Positions 6,555 through 6,730 of a stretch of 6,730 nucleotides of DNA are shown in pieces. This stretch comes from JAAXKN01 sp050259615 (GTDB taxonomy: Bacteria; Bacteroidota; Ignavibacteria; Ignavibacteriales; SURF-24), in contig JBLNAZ010000244.1 in NCBI GenBank assembly GCA_050259615.1, forward strand, positions 1-6,730, written 5' to 3'. The notes beneath the pieces were generated by a model. The model was not told the origin of the DNA and searched no databases. It saw only the letters and a program-made list of their open reading frames with translations. Each line of letters opens with the position of its first letter. Within the stretch, counting starts at the first letter, position 1. A program made the position numbers and the translations under genes.

Positions 6555-6665
6555 CGCCCCTCATCGGGGCTCTGGGATGGGTTGGGATCTGGTACCCGGG
6601 GGTTCCCGTATCCCTTCGGGATTTGGTCACCCCGGGCTATAGACAAAGCGCCCCTCTTCGGGGCT
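6555..6665. repeat. GC-rich triple-hairpin palindromic element, probable dispersed REP-like repeat
   Basis: The element has three dyads. The left is GCCCC (6556-6560), loop TCATC, GGGGC (6566-6570). The right is GCCCC (6650-6654), loop TCTTC, GGGGC (6660-6664). These two lie in 17-bp direct repeats, CGCCCCTCwTCGGGGCT, that differ at one base. Between them is a larger cruciform: outer arms CCCGGGG (6595-6601) and CCCCGGG (6630-6636), and an inner stem ATCCC (6610-6614) TTC GGGAT (6618-6622). The part from 6574 to 6586 is G-rich. The composition is quite unlike the AT-rich flanks. It resembles, from memory, short palindromic intergenic repeats scattered in many bacterial genomes and in some cases moved by REP-associated transposases. 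No transposase is present here. It could stop transcription, stabilise the 3' end of the reductase mRNA or be an inert mobile repeat. Confidence 0.7.
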
Positions 6666-6694
6666 TAGTAAATGCGTAATTTTAGATGCTAAGC
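6663..6694. repeat. Inverted repeat GCTTAG/CTAAGC flanking the right hairpin
   Basis: GCTTAG (6663-6668) is complementary to CTAAGC (6689-6694) with a 20-nt AT-rich spacer. The left arm overlaps the end of the right GC-rich hairpin, so the two foldings compete. It may be a boundary of the repeat or chance. Confidence 0.25.
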
Positions 6695-6730
6695 TTTCAC
6701 TAATAGATCTTCATGGACAAAAAGAAATTA

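Noticed and set aside
6555..6665. Two 17-bp direct repeats as a possible mini CRISPR array.
   Set aside because: Only two units, spaced about 77 bp with a structured palindrome between them; spacing and content do not fit a CRISPR spacer.
6551..6679. A 42-codon plus-strand ORF running through the palindromic element (starts MSPLIGALGW, contains TPGYRQSAPLRG).
   Set aside because: Its amino-acid content is dictated by the hairpin sequences, it has no ribosome-binding site, and such translated repeats are a known source of spurious proteins.
6713..6730. ATG followed by Lys-rich codons (MDKKKL) at the right edge, possible start of a new gene.
   Set aside because: Only six codons are visible, with no Shine-Dalgarno or promoter element before them, so there is not enough to call a gene.

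Overview
The window looks like chromosomal DNA from a member of the Bacteroidota or the wider FCB group (Ignavibacteria-like is possible). This rests on four things: a secreted GH92-family glycosidase, histidine kinases including one with a 'HDLKNPF' H-box, weak or absent Shine-Dalgarno sequences before most genes, and exact matches to the Bacteroidota-type -7 promoter element TAnnTTTG in intergenic DNA. I have no search result to fix the taxon.

Layout. (1) Positions 1-1303, minus strand: the N-terminal 434 codons of a secreted GH92 alpha-mannosidase-type enzyme. The gene runs off the left edge and its open frame is intact. (2) Positions 1304-1469: a short control region with a promoter-like element and nested dyads for the GH92 gene, a strong intrinsic terminator for the kinase operon, and a possible 20-codon ORF. 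(3) Positions 1470-5123, minus strand: a two-gene operon of membrane histidine kinases. The 405-aa upstream kinase has 4 TM segments and a coiled coil. The 807-aa downstream kinase has an extracytoplasmic beta-rich domain, seven TM segments, a PAS domain and a HisKA/HATPase core, an architecture like the 7TMR-DISM receptors. No response regulator is visible. (4) Positions 5124-5478: a 355-bp divergent intergenic region with promoter-like elements on both strands. (5) Positions 5479-6471, plus strand: an aldo/keto reductase of the YghZ/Gpr type (L-glyceraldehyde-3-phosphate / methylglyoxal reductase) with a complete catalytic tetrad. (6) Positions 6472-6730: non-coding DNA dominated by a compact GC-rich palindromic element of three hairpins, the outer two being near-identical copies. 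It is probably a dispersed REP-like repeat.

How the genes may work together. The kinases could sense an envelope or extracellular signal, and the beta-rich sensor domain of the larger one may bind carbohydrate. It lies next to a secreted mannosidase, so control of glycan use is a reasonable but unproven idea. A terminator separates the kinase operon from the GH92 gene, so the two are adjacent but probably separate transcription units. The reductase is divergently transcribed and is probably a housekeeping detoxification gene unrelated to the kinases.

I see no defence system, CRISPR array, tRNA, rRNA or transposase gene. The least ordinary items are the triple-hairpin element on the right, the 7TM sensor kinase paired with a second orphan kinase, and the tiny ORF between the kinase stop codon and its terminator.
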